Below, piece after piece: positions 1-6,749 of a stretch of 14,192 nucleotides of DNA (position 1 is the first letter of the stretch; each line of letters starts with the position of its first letter). The stretch comes from JAWWBL01 sp033720975 (GTDB taxonomy: Bacteria; Actinomycetota; Acidimicrobiia; Spongiisociales; ZC4RG35), in assembly GCA_033720975.1 (NCBI GenBank), contig JAWWBL010000042.1, positions 1-14,192 of the forward strand, in the 5' to 3' direction. The notes under the pieces are model-generated. The model was not told the DNA's origin and searched no databases. It saw only the letters and a program-made list of their open reading frames with translations. A program made the translations under genes and the position numbers.

Positions 1-60
1 GCGCATTTCCCTCACGACACCTACATACCGCATCAATCCCTGCATTGGAACACATCCATT
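1..60. other. Intergenic edge downstream of thpR
   Basis: This short stretch lies beyond the thpR stop and runs to the window edge. I see no gene, no stable hairpin with a T-tract and no convincing promoter in it. In many actinobacteria recA follows cinA, so this could be the start of a leader for such a gene, but no SOS box of the actinobacterial type is visible. That link is inference only. Confidence 0.4.
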
Positions 61-603
61 TCAGCCGAGCATGAACTCCTCGAGTGGCTCGTAGCTCGCC
101 CCGCCCCGGCCCATATGGCTCTTGTAGACGACGAGCCGATCGGCCTGATAACGCACCTGCACATCGGCGCCCAACAGGTGGCCCATCCCCTGCGGAGGCC
201 GCACCCTGGAGAGGGTCAGGTGAGGCCGATAGGGGCGCTCCTCGGGATCCAAGCCCGCTGCCTGAGCCGACTCCTCTGCGATGTCGTTGAGGACCGCCAA
301 CTGATCGACTCCAGCCTCAACACCGATCCATACGACCGTTGCCCTTCGGGGATTGGGGAATCCTCCCAAGCCCCCGAGCGACACCAGGAACGTTCTGGGC
401 AGCTCCCGCCGGGACAAGCCATGCAGAAACCTCTCGAAGGTGGACTCGTCGATGGTCCCGAGGAATCGCAGCGTCAGGTGCCAGTTCTCAACGGGAACCC
501 TTCGACCCGGGATGTCGAGATCCCGGAGCTGGTCCGCCAGATCGAGCCTGGCGCCGGGTGAGAGCGGAACCGCGGCGAAGACCCTCCCTACGGCTTCCAC
601 CAC
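61..603 (-). CDS. thpR: RNA 2',3'-cyclic phosphodiesterase (2H family, ThpR/LigT)
   Basis: The 180-residue protein belongs to the 2H phosphoesterase superfamily. These enzymes open 2',3'-cyclic phosphate ends of RNA and also show tRNA ligase-like activity in vitro; they act in the cytoplasm. Both signature HxTx motifs are present, HLTL at residues 42-45 and HLTL at 128-131. Their histidines form the catalytic pair, and the spacing and length are normal for the family. The N-terminal strand (GRVFAAVPL) is the usual beta-strand opening. The start is GTG at 603, with a second GTG directly after it; either gives nearly the same protein. No clear Shine-Dalgarno sequence precedes it, and it overlaps the end of cinA by 16 bases, so translation is probably coupled to cinA. 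Family assignment is firm; the physiological substrate is not known from sequence. Confidence 0.92.
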   Translation of the reverse strand: MVEAVGRVFAAVPLSPGARLDLADQLRDLDIPGRRVPVENWHLTLRFLGTIDESTFERFLHGLSRRELPRTFLVSLGGLGGFPNPRRATVVWIGVEAGVDQLAVLNDIAEESAQAAGLDPEERPYRPHLTLSRVRPPQGMGHLLGADVQVRYQADRLVVYKSHMGRGGASYEPLEEFMLG

Positions 604-1823
604 TTGCCGATCAGAGCGAGACGGGTTAGCTGGAGGGCGTTCGTCACGGCGAAGGTGCGGATCCTCTCTCGGTCTCCCACCATGGTCATGCGCCTCGCCT
701 GAACCCGCTCGGGAGTGGCGACACCGATGTAAATGGTGCCTGGCGGTTCCTCAAGAGGTTCGGGGCCGGCGGAGCCGGTGACCGAAACACAAACATCGAC
801 ATCTAGGAGCGCGCGGCCTTGCGCTGCCATTGCTTCGGCTGTCTCAGCGTTGACAACAGAGGAGGTGTCCTCGACGCCCAACAGCTTACCCTTCAACTGC
901 GAGTCGTATGCCACCAGCCCGCCCTTGACAACGGCCGATGATCCGGGAAGCGACGTAAGGGCCGCGCTCACCAGGCCCCCGGTCATCGACTCCGCAGTGC
1001 CGATCGTGAAGCCGAAGTCGCTCAAGAGACGAAGCAGGACTCGCTCGATCGTCTCATCGTCGCTGCCGAAGACGGCATCTCCCAGGAGTGACCTAACTTC
1101 GGACTCCATCGGTTCGATGAGCGCCAAGGCTGCGGCGCGGTCGTCTGCTTTGGCGGTCAGCCTCACCTTGATCTCGCCCCCCGAAGCGAGGAAGGCGAGC
1201 GATGGGTTTGTGGACCCGCTGTACAGGTCGTCCAACCTGTCGGCTACGTCTGACTCGGAGTAACCCCATGTCCGAAGCAGCCGAGAGGCTATTACCGCCT
1301 CCTCACCATTGTGTGCAGCAAGCCGCGGAATGACCTCCTCATGGAGGAGATACTCCATCTCGGCCGGCACCCCGGGCACGACAAAGATCTGGGTTCCCTG
1401 GTGGTCGAGGACAAGACCGGGAGCCGTCCCCTTGGGGTTCATCAACAGCTCGGCTCCCTCGGGATGCTCCGCCTGCTGCAGATTCGTCGCAGGCATCACC
1501 CGCCCCCTCCGCTCCCACCAGTCGCGGAGGTGGTCGGCATACGACTGGCTGAACTGCATTTCGCGCCCAGTCGCCTCACACACCGCTTCCCTCGTCAGAT
1601 CATCCTGAGTTGGCCCGATTCCCCCGGTGATGATGACTGCATGGGCCCTGGCGAGGGCAGTCCGGACCGTCTCTGCAATCCTCCCTACGTTGTCACCAAC
1701 TACTTGCTGAAAGTGTGCGTCGTACCCGCGGTCGGTCAGCGCCGATCCGATAGTGGCCGCGTTGGTGTTGACGATCTGGCCGAGCAGCAACTCGGTCCCG
1801 ACGGCGATGACCTCGACGATCAC
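588..1823 (-). CDS. cinA: CinA: competence/damage-inducible protein with NMN amidase domain
   Basis: The 411-residue, two-domain protein has the usual CinA length. The N-terminal MoCF-like (COG1058) domain, about residues 1-170, carries ITGGIGPTQDD at 65-75; in characterised CinA proteins this domain has ADP-ribose pyrophosphatase activity. The C-terminal PncC-type domain, about 258-405, deamidates nicotinamide mononucleotide in pyridine nucleotide salvage. Its active-site motif reads ESMTGG (278-283), keeping Ser279 but with Met where most members have Cys. The later TG-AGP motif reads TGSAGPEP (about 349-356) rather than the usual TGIAGPGG. The start is GTG at 1823, overlapping the rimO stop by four bases (GTGA), so expression is coupled to rimO; thpR overlaps its end. 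Identity is secure; amidase activity is inferred from the retained serine. Confidence 0.93.
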   Translation of the reverse strand: MIVEVIAVGTELLLGQIVNTNAATIGSALTDRGYDAHFQQVVGDNVGRIAETVRTALARAHAVIITGGIGPTQDDLTREAVCEATGREMQFSQSYADHLRDWWERRGRVMPATNLQQAEHPEGAELLMNPKGTAPGLVLDHQGTQIFVVPGVPAEMEYLLHEEVIPRLAAHNGEEAVIASRLLRTWGYSESDVADRLDDLYSGSTNPSLAFLASGGEIKVRLTAKADDRAAALALIEPMESEVRSLLGDAVFGSDDETIERVLLRLLSDFGFTIGTAESMTGGLVSAALTSLPGSSAVVKGGLVAYDSQLKGKLLGVEDTSSVVNAETAEAMAAQGRALLDVDVCVSVTGSAGPEPLEEPPGTIYIGVATPERVQARRMTMVGDRERIRTFAVTNALQLTRLALIGKWWKP

Positions 1824-3127
1824 AGTGCTGTGGCCTCGAGGTCATGCCCGTAGGCGCCAACGTATTCGACATCCAGCACCTCCCCGGGATCCCCACGGTC
1901 CAACCTCACAACACCGTCGATCTCCGGTGCCTGTCGATAGGACCTGCCGACGGGCAGACCGTCTTCGACCTGGTCGACCAACACCCGGCCAACTGTCCCG
2001 ATCAGCTCCTCATTGCGCGCGGTGGTTACCTCCTCCTGCACCGTAGAAAGGTGCCTCAACCGCTCCATCACCGATTCCCGAGGCAACTGATCCTCCATCT
2101 CCGCCGCCGGTGTGCCAGGTTCAGCTGAATAGGGGAAGAAGCCGGCCCAGTCGAGCCCAACGATTTCCAGGAAGTCAGAGAGCTGGTCCACATCGGCCTC
2201 GCTCTCTCCCGGGAAACCGACGATGAACGAAGATCGGAGAGCAGCCGCGGGCTCGAGCATCCGGATGCGCTGGATGAGCGCCGAGTGCTTCACGGCGTCT
2301 CCAGGTCGCTTCATCTTCCTCAGCAACGAGCCAGCGACGTGTTGGAGGGAGAGATCGAAGTAGGGAGCCACCCTGGGGTGGGCGACGACGGCCTCGAGCA
2401 AACGCTGGTTTATCTCCCGGGGGTGGAGGTAGAGGACACGCAAGGTGTGAAGTCCGTCGACATCTCCGATGTATTCCAGCAAGTCCGCCAGCCCTCCTGG
2501 GGCATCGATGTCACGGCCGTAAGCTGCGAGGTCCTGGGCCACAAGCACCACCTCCCGCACACCGCCTGCGGCGAGAAGTTCGACCTCCTCACGAATCTCA
2601 TGGGGGCGACGGGAGCGCTGCTTTCCCCGAATGAGAGGTATCGCGCAGAAGGTGCATGGCTTGTTGCATCCTTCGGCCACTTTGACGTAGGCGTACGGCA
2701 GATGAGGCTCGGGGCGCCCGGTGGCATGGAGGATGTCCATCACGGGGCGTGGCCGGATGCGGACCGGCTCCCAGGCTGTGAGCCGGTCGAGTGTCGTGAC
2801 CAGGTCTCCGTAGCGATCGAGTCCCAGCACGGCGTCGACTTCAGGGAGCGCATCTGAGACTTCCGTCCCGAACCGCTGAGCCATGCATCCGAGCACCACC
2901 GACCTGGCGTGCGGTGCCTTCCTGTTCTCCAGCTCGAGGATGGTTTCGACCGACTCGGCCCGAGCCTCCTCGATGAAGGCGCAGGTATTCGTCATGACGA
3001 CGTCGGCAGTCTCAGGTGACTCGGCCCAGACATAACCGGCCTCGGCCAGCATCGCGGAGACCTTCTCCGAGTCGACCTGGTTCTTGGCACACCCGAGCGT
3101 CGTGAGCCAGACCGAGGGGGTAGTCAT
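1820..3127 (-). CDS. rimO: Ribosomal protein S12 methylthiotransferase RimO
   Basis: This 435-residue radical-SAM methylthiotransferase adds a methylthio group to the conserved aspartate of ribosomal protein uS12, using two [4Fe-4S] clusters. The N-terminal UPF0004 domain supplies three cluster cysteines at C12 (LGCAKNQVDSE), C49 (NTCAF) and C81 (LGCMAQR). The radical-SAM CxxxCxxC motif is C154, C158 and C161 (EGCNKPCTFC). A C-terminal TRAM domain covers about 370-435. The phrase APEIDG and the LGCAKN start are typical of RimO rather than MiaB. The ATG at 3127 puts LTTLGCAKN at the normal distance from the N terminus. There is no Shine-Dalgarno sequence; the preceding bases are pyrimidine-rich, which allows leaderless translation. 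It lies 56 bp after the 84-residue gene and overlaps cinA by four bases. Confidence 0.95.
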   Translation of the reverse strand: MTTPSVWLTTLGCAKNQVDSEKVSAMLAEAGYVWAESPETADVVMTNTCAFIEEARAESVETILELENRKAPHARSVVLGCMAQRFGTEVSDALPEVDAVLGLDRYGDLVTTLDRLTAWEPVRIRPRPVMDILHATGRPEPHLPYAYVKVAEGCNKPCTFCAIPLIRGKQRSRRPHEIREEVELLAAGGVREVVLVAQDLAAYGRDIDAPGGLADLLEYIGDVDGLHTLRVLYLHPREINQRLLEAVVAHPRVAPYFDLSLQHVAGSLLRKMKRPGDAVKHSALIQRIRMLEPAAALRSSFIVGFPGESEADVDQLSDFLEIVGLDWAGFFPYSAEPGTPAAEMEDQLPRESVMERLRHLSTVQEEVTTARNEELIGTVGRVLVDQVEDGLPVGRSYRQAPEIDGVVRLDRGDPGEVLDVEYVGAYGHDLEATAL

Positions 3128-3183
3128 CGAGGAGAGAGCCTAGAACGAAGACACCCCGACGACCGGGCCCGATCAGCCCTCAT
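3128..3183 (-). promoter_or_regulatory. Possible leaderless promoter for rimO
   Basis: Read on the minus strand, a TAGGCT hexamer matching the TANNNT pattern of actinobacterial -10 elements ends nine bases before the rimO ATG. There is no Shine-Dalgarno sequence between them. This spacing would place the transcript start at or next to the ATG, as in leaderless mRNAs, which are common in actinobacteria. No good -35 box is seen. The call rests on the spacing only. Confidence 0.25.
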
Positions 3184-3438
3184 TCAGGTGCGATTGGACT
3201 CGACTTCTGCAAGAAGATCCGGAGAGTCGACAGCATCGGCGAGGGTGTTCCAAGTGGGTGTGCTTACAGCACCGTCATCTTCGATCTCGGCGCACGCGAG
3301 GTAGACCGCATCGGCGAGTCGACCGATACTGTGATCGACATCGAACGCCTGCGAGATCGCGGTGCGGGCTCCAGCGGCATCGAGTCTCCCCAAAGCTCGT
3401 ATCGCTTCCTCGGCGAAGACCCGCGTCTTCGAGTCCAC
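3184..3438 (-). CDS. Small acidic helical protein of unknown function (84 aa)
   Basis: I do not recognise this 84-residue protein. It is rich in Ala, Asp and Glu with a helix-like hydrophobic pattern (AEEAIRALGRLDAAGARTA near the N terminus, GRLADAVYLACAEIED in the middle). It has no signal peptide, membrane segment or metal-binding motif. The start is GTG at 3438. A TGAGG Shine-Dalgarno sequence lies seven bases upstream, and its TGA is the stop codon of the GAPDH homologue. The gap to that gene is nine bases, so the two are almost certainly co-transcribed and translationally coupled. This start signal makes it a real gene rather than a chance frame. It may be a small partner or stabiliser of the upstream dehydrogenase, but that is conjecture from position. 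Confidence 0.7.
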   Translation of the reverse strand: MDSKTRVFAEEAIRALGRLDAAGARTAISQAFDVDHSIGRLADAVYLACAEIEDDGAVSTPTWNTLADAVDSPDLLAEVESNRT

Positions 3439-3445
3439 GAGAAGA

Positions 3446-3450
3446 CCTCA
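3446..3450 (-). promoter_or_regulatory. Ribosome binding site overlapping the GAPDH-homologue stop codon
   Basis: TGAGG on the minus strand contains the TGA stop of the GAPDH homologue and sits seven bases before the GTG of the 84-residue gene. It supports that GTG as the true start and points to termination-reinitiation coupling. Confidence 0.6.
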
Positions 3451-4503
3451 GATCTCGGTGAAGAGGTACCGGCGGAGGATATCGAGCTTGCTGTCCATGG
3501 TTTCCGGGTCGAGATACCACAGCATCGCGGCCACCGTGGAGAGCAGAGGGTTGCCGTCTTGCGGTGTGAACGAGAATCCAACGATCTCGTTGCCGTCGCG
3601 CACCGCAAGCGTCTCGAGTGCAACCACGGCCTGGCTCATGATCCGCCCGTAGTAGCCGTGGTCACGGCCGAAGGAGAAGACCTGATTGGCCGACTTCTTG
3701 TGAGTGACGGCGACCCTGGTGTTCTCCATCAGCCGATCCTTCACCTCGGTGAGATCGATCTCACGGTCCAACGCCAGTGAGAAGTGCAGCTGGTGCATGT
3801 ACTGGCTGTTCAGCTTTATGGCGGACGAGAAGATGGGCAGGTCGTAACCGAGCGTGGCGAACAAGTCGTGGGCGTCACGGGCATGGTGGGTGCCGAACCG
3901 CTCGTCGCTGTGCCCACCAACCGTAGGGCTGGCGACAAACCCGGTGTCCTGACTGATGTCATTGGCGCGTCGAATGCACAGGAACTTGCCGTCGGTGAGA
4001 TGGCTGGTGCCGTCAGAGTCCATGGCCAGCGTCTTGATGAGAACTGCGATGTTGTGGGTGTTGCAGCTGACGATGTGCAGGAACTTGTCCTTGCCCCGGA
4101 CGAGAGAATCGTCGTTGATGCCTCTTGCATACATCTTCCCGAACCCGTACTCGGACCCCTGGGCCATGAACCCGACGGGCCCGGACGCCGACTCGTAGTA
4201 GTCGCTCTTCATCTGGTTGCCGACAGGCGTGCAATCGATGACGACGGTCGCCCGCTCGATTGCCTCCAGGGTCTCGTACTTGGGCGCCAGCCCGAGGTCC
4301 TCGAAGTCCCTCGTCCGGTCCTCGTCGACGGCCAGGACTGCGCCCCGTCGCTCCAGATCTGACACCTTCGCCTTCTCGGCGACGAGCGGAGTTCGTTTGT
4401 GGAATGTCACCTCGTCGATTCCGAAGTGCGTTCGGTTGTCGGCGAGCAATCCGATCAGGGGCTCACCGATCGTGCCGGTGCCCACGACGTGGACGGTTTT
4501 CAT
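3448..4503 (-). CDS. Archaeal-type (type II) glyceraldehyde-3-phosphate dehydrogenase homologue
   Basis: The 351-residue protein resembles the archaeal, type II GAPDH family, not the usual bacterial GapA. A Rossmann dinucleotide-binding motif GTGTIG (8-13) opens it. The catalytic cysteine is C147 in HIVSCNTHNI, matching SCNTTGL of archaeal enzymes. The RRANDISQDTGFVASPTVGGHS stretch (179-199; last residue omitted) matches the archaeal RRAxDPxDxKTGPVNAITP region. YMHQLHFSL (235-243) supplies the candidate catalytic histidine, H237. Family enzymes oxidise glyceraldehyde 3-phosphate with phosphate and NAD(P)+. The His-Asn after SCNT (usually Thr-Gly) and other changes leave room for a different phosphorylated aldehyde. 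The ATG at 4503 has GGAGG eight bases upstream. It follows the Rieske-ThDP gene by 135 bp and precedes the 84-residue gene by nine. Fold is firm; exact substrate is inferred. Confidence 0.8.
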   Translation of the reverse strand: MKTVHVVGTGTIGEPLIGLLADNRTHFGIDEVTFHKRTPLVAEKAKVSDLERRGAVLAVDEDRTRDFEDLGLAPKYETLEAIERATVVIDCTPVGNQMKSDYYESASGPVGFMAQGSEYGFGKMYARGINDDSLVRGKDKFLHIVSCNTHNIAVLIKTLAMDSDGTSHLTDGKFLCIRRANDISQDTGFVASPTVGGHSDERFGTHHARDAHDLFATLGYDLPIFSSAIKLNSQYMHQLHFSLALDREIDLTEVKDRLMENTRVAVTHKKSANQVFSFGRDHGYYGRIMSQAVVALETLAVRDGNEIVGFSFTPQDGNPLLSTVAAMLWYLDPETMDSKLDILRRYLFTEI

Positions 4504-4638
4504 GTTGGCTGCCTCCGGAGCAAGTCGAATGTCCGGAAAGGCATGGTACCAAGCTCAACGGCCGACCCCACTTCCGCCCACGTGTCGCCATAACTGCCGC
4601 TCAACGCCCTTATTGGGCACAATGAGCTCGCCGAGCCG
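4504..4638 (-). promoter_or_regulatory. Leader region of the GAPDH homologue
   Basis: This 135-bp gap carries a strong GGAGG ribosome binding site at 4512-4516. A TACCAT hexamer (minus strand, 4543-4548) fits the TANNNT -10 pattern, but no matching -35 box lies 16-18 bases upstream. The GAPDH homologue could therefore have its own promoter or be read from the Rieske-ThDP gene. No terminator hairpin is seen. Confidence 0.3.
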
Positions 4639-6597
4639 TCACACCAGAAGCGGGTCGACGTCGATATGGACGATCGAGGGGCCCCTGTGGTCGAGGGCAA
4701 ACCGTATGGCCGGGTCCAACTCCTCCCGTGTGGAGACGCGAACCCCACGGCCGCCGCAAAGCTCGGCGAACTCTGCGAAGTCAGGATTGGTCAGCCCCGT
4801 CTGCCATACCTCATACTCCTCGGCCCTCTGCTCCTTGCTGATCTTTCCCAACTCGTCGTTCACCAAGAGGATCAGGGTTATGTCCATTTCGTAGCGGACT
4901 GCGGTGGTGAACTCCATTGCGTACTGGGCAAAGCCACCGTCACCGGCGATCGCGACGACCTGTCGATCCCCACCGACGGCAGCCCAAAGTCCCAGCGCGG
5001 CAGGGAATGCGAAGCCGATCGATCCGAGATAGCCAGACATCACCACGGACTGACGTTCCACCTCGAAGTATCGACCGAACGAGTACGTGTTGTTGCCCAC
5101 GTCTACTGCGACGGCGGCGTCGGGGGCGATCAACCGAGAAAGGCTGTCGAAGACGGCCGCGGCGTTGATCCCCTTGGCCCGGTCGTCCCTGCGCCGGCTT
5201 TCCTTCTCCTCGTGCCATATCTTCCAACGCTCGGCAACCTCGTCGGTTCGATCGTGGAAGGCGTGGCTTGCCGGCATCCTTTCCTGGATGAGCCGGGCAG
5301 TGACGCCCACGTCGCCGAGGACGGGCACATCCACCGAGTGAAATCTGCCAAGAGCCATGGGATCGTTGTCGACCTGAACAATCGGCTTGTACTCGGCGAT
5401 CCCGGTGTGGTTGGAGAATGATGCGCCAAACACGACCAGGAGGTCACTTTCATTCATGAACCAGGAAGCGATCGGGGTTCCGCTACGGCCCAGGGTTCCG
5501 CAGCTGAGCGGGTGAGAATCGGGGATCTGACCTTTCGCCTTGAAAGTGGTGACGATCGGGGTCCCCATCGCCTCGGCGCACTCGATTATCCGATCCATAC
5601 GGTCCCGCGCTCCGGCACCGACTATGAACAAGGGCTTGCTCGAGTCGGCGATAGCATCAATGGCCTCTCTTAGTGACTCTTCGGGCGGTGCGATTCCCCG
5701 GGCTCCGAAGCGGCCCTCAGGGGATCCTGGCTCTGCGTCTGAACCCATCACCTGCACCTCGTCGGGAAGCATCAAGTGCGCTACGTCCCGTTCCACGAGC
5801 GCCGTCTTGCAGGCGAGATTCATCAGCTCTGCGTGATCGGATCCGGGTAGGACCGTTCGGCTGAACCGAGCAACGTCTTTGAAGGCTGCTGCCAGGTCCA
5901 GGTCCTGAAATGCTCCTCGGCCCTTGATCTTCGATGGCACCTGCCCGCTGATGGCGAGGATCGGCGCCCGATCGACCTTGGCGTCATACAAGCCCGTCAG
6001 AAGGTTGGTCGACCCCGGCCCTGCTATCCCGAAACAGGCGGCAAGGCCCGAGCCGAGCTTGGCAAAAGCGCTCGCTGCGAACGAGGCAGCCCCTTCATGA
6101 CGGATACCGACGTAGGTCAGGTCGCCTCGATCCTCGGCCTCGCGCAAGGCATCGGCGAATCCGAGGTTCGAGTTCCCCACCATGCCGAAGACATGGGTAA
6201 CCCCCCAATTGACCATCGTTTCCACGAGAACGTCGGACACTGTTCGGTCACGCGGCTCGGGCTCGGGAACCGCAACATAGACACCGTCTTCACGAACCTC
6301 GGTTTGAAAACAAGTGACGGCGTCCGCAAAACCTTCGGGCGGTGTTCCGTCGAGAGGGTCGTAGTCATACCCGTGCCACGGGCACCGTAGCCAACCGTGC
6401 TCGATCGATCCCTCCCCAAGGGGCCCGCCCTGATGAGGGCATCGATTGTCCAAAGCCCCATATCTATCGTCGAATCGTGTTAAAGCGAGGGTCTTGGTTC
6501 CCACATGGACCGTCTTGACCCTGCCGTCGGGCAGCTCATCCAACTCGGCCACCTTGTGCCATTGGGTATTGGTGCTCACACAATCGGCCACGATCAA
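4639..6597 (-). CDS. Rieske [2Fe-2S] domain fused to pyruvate-oxidase-like ThDP enzyme
   Basis: The 652-residue protein joins two modules in one frame. Residues 12-112 form a Rieske ferredoxin-type domain with C53-x-H55 and C72-x-x-H75 (CPHQGG and CPWHGYDYD), 16 residues apart, complete for a [2Fe-2S] cluster. After a PEPEP linker, residues 118-650 form a three-domain ThDP enzyme like pyruvate oxidase or acetolactate synthase. It has catalytic Glu168 (GIRHEGAASF), a central domain (FIVGAGARD; LLVVFGASFSN), and the ThDP/Mg motif GDG at 552-554 with ND at 580-581. The segment GPGSTNLLTGLYDAKVDRAP (193-212) favours the pyruvate oxidase branch. E. coli PoxB's C-terminal membrane peptide is absent. 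The start is ambiguous: TTG at 6597, GTG at 6591 or GTG at 6579, none with a clear ribosome binding site. The reaction is inferred; the Rieske cluster may carry electrons from the flavin/ThDP site. Confidence 0.85.
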   Translation of the reverse strand: MIVADCVSTNTQWHKVAELDELPDGRVKTVHVGTKTLALTRFDDRYGALDNRCPHQGGPLGEGSIEHGWLRCPWHGYDYDPLDGTPPEGFADAVTCFQTEVREDGVYVAVPEPEPRDRTVSDVLVETMVNWGVTHVFGMVGNSNLGFADALREAEDRGDLTYVGIRHEGAASFAASAFAKLGSGLAACFGIAGPGSTNLLTGLYDAKVDRAPILAISGQVPSKIKGRGAFQDLDLAAAFKDVARFSRTVLPGSDHAELMNLACKTALVERDVAHLMLPDEVQVMGSDAEPGSPEGRFGARGIAPPEESLREAIDAIADSSKPLFIVGAGARDRMDRIIECAEAMGTPIVTTFKAKGQIPDSHPLSCGTLGRSGTPIASWFMNESDLLVVFGASFSNHTGIAEYKPIVQVDNDPMALGRFHSVDVPVLGDVGVTARLIQERMPASHAFHDRTDEVAERWKIWHEEKESRRRDDRAKGINAAAVFDSLSRLIAPDAAVAVDVGNNTYSFGRYFEVERQSVVMSGYLGSIGFAFPAALGLWAAVGGDRQVVAIAGDGGFAQYAMEFTTAVRYEMDITLILLVNDELGKISKEQRAEEYEVWQTGLTNPDFAEFAELCGGRGVRVSTREELDPAIRFALDHRGPSIVHIDVDPLLV

Positions 6598-6749
6598 CCG
6601 AACCGGCCGGCACTGAGCGCGATTCCGGAAATCTCGATTCAGATCACTCCGGTAAGCAGTGTCAGGCCCGGGCTTCGGGCTCCGCGGTCGCGTCGCGAAC
6701 CGGAGCCGCCGTTTGCTTTAGCTGTGTAGATCATCAACAGGAGAGAACG
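6598..6749. promoter_or_regulatory. Divergent intergenic region with promoters for both flanks
   Basis: These 152 bp separate two divergently transcribed genes and so should hold both promoters. The plus-strand gene has AGGAGAG at 6739-6745 as its ribosome binding site. A GCCCG/CGGGC inverted repeat (6666-6670 and 6676-6680) with a five-base loop and a CCGGCCGG palindrome (6603-6610) are visible and could be operators. A CTGACA on the minus strand resembles a -35 box, but no TANNNT -10 box follows at the right distance. The elements are suggestive, not proven. Confidence 0.35.

Noticed and set aside
1..60. Promoter with TTCCAA and TATGTA boxes spaced 17 bases on the minus strand
   Set aside because: Each box matches the consensus at only three of six positions, and the downstream gene is outside the window.
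4609..4624. Short inverted repeat ATTG-CAAT in the gap before the GAPDH homologue
   Set aside because: The arms are only four bases long and there is no T-tract, so it is neither a terminator nor a credible operator.
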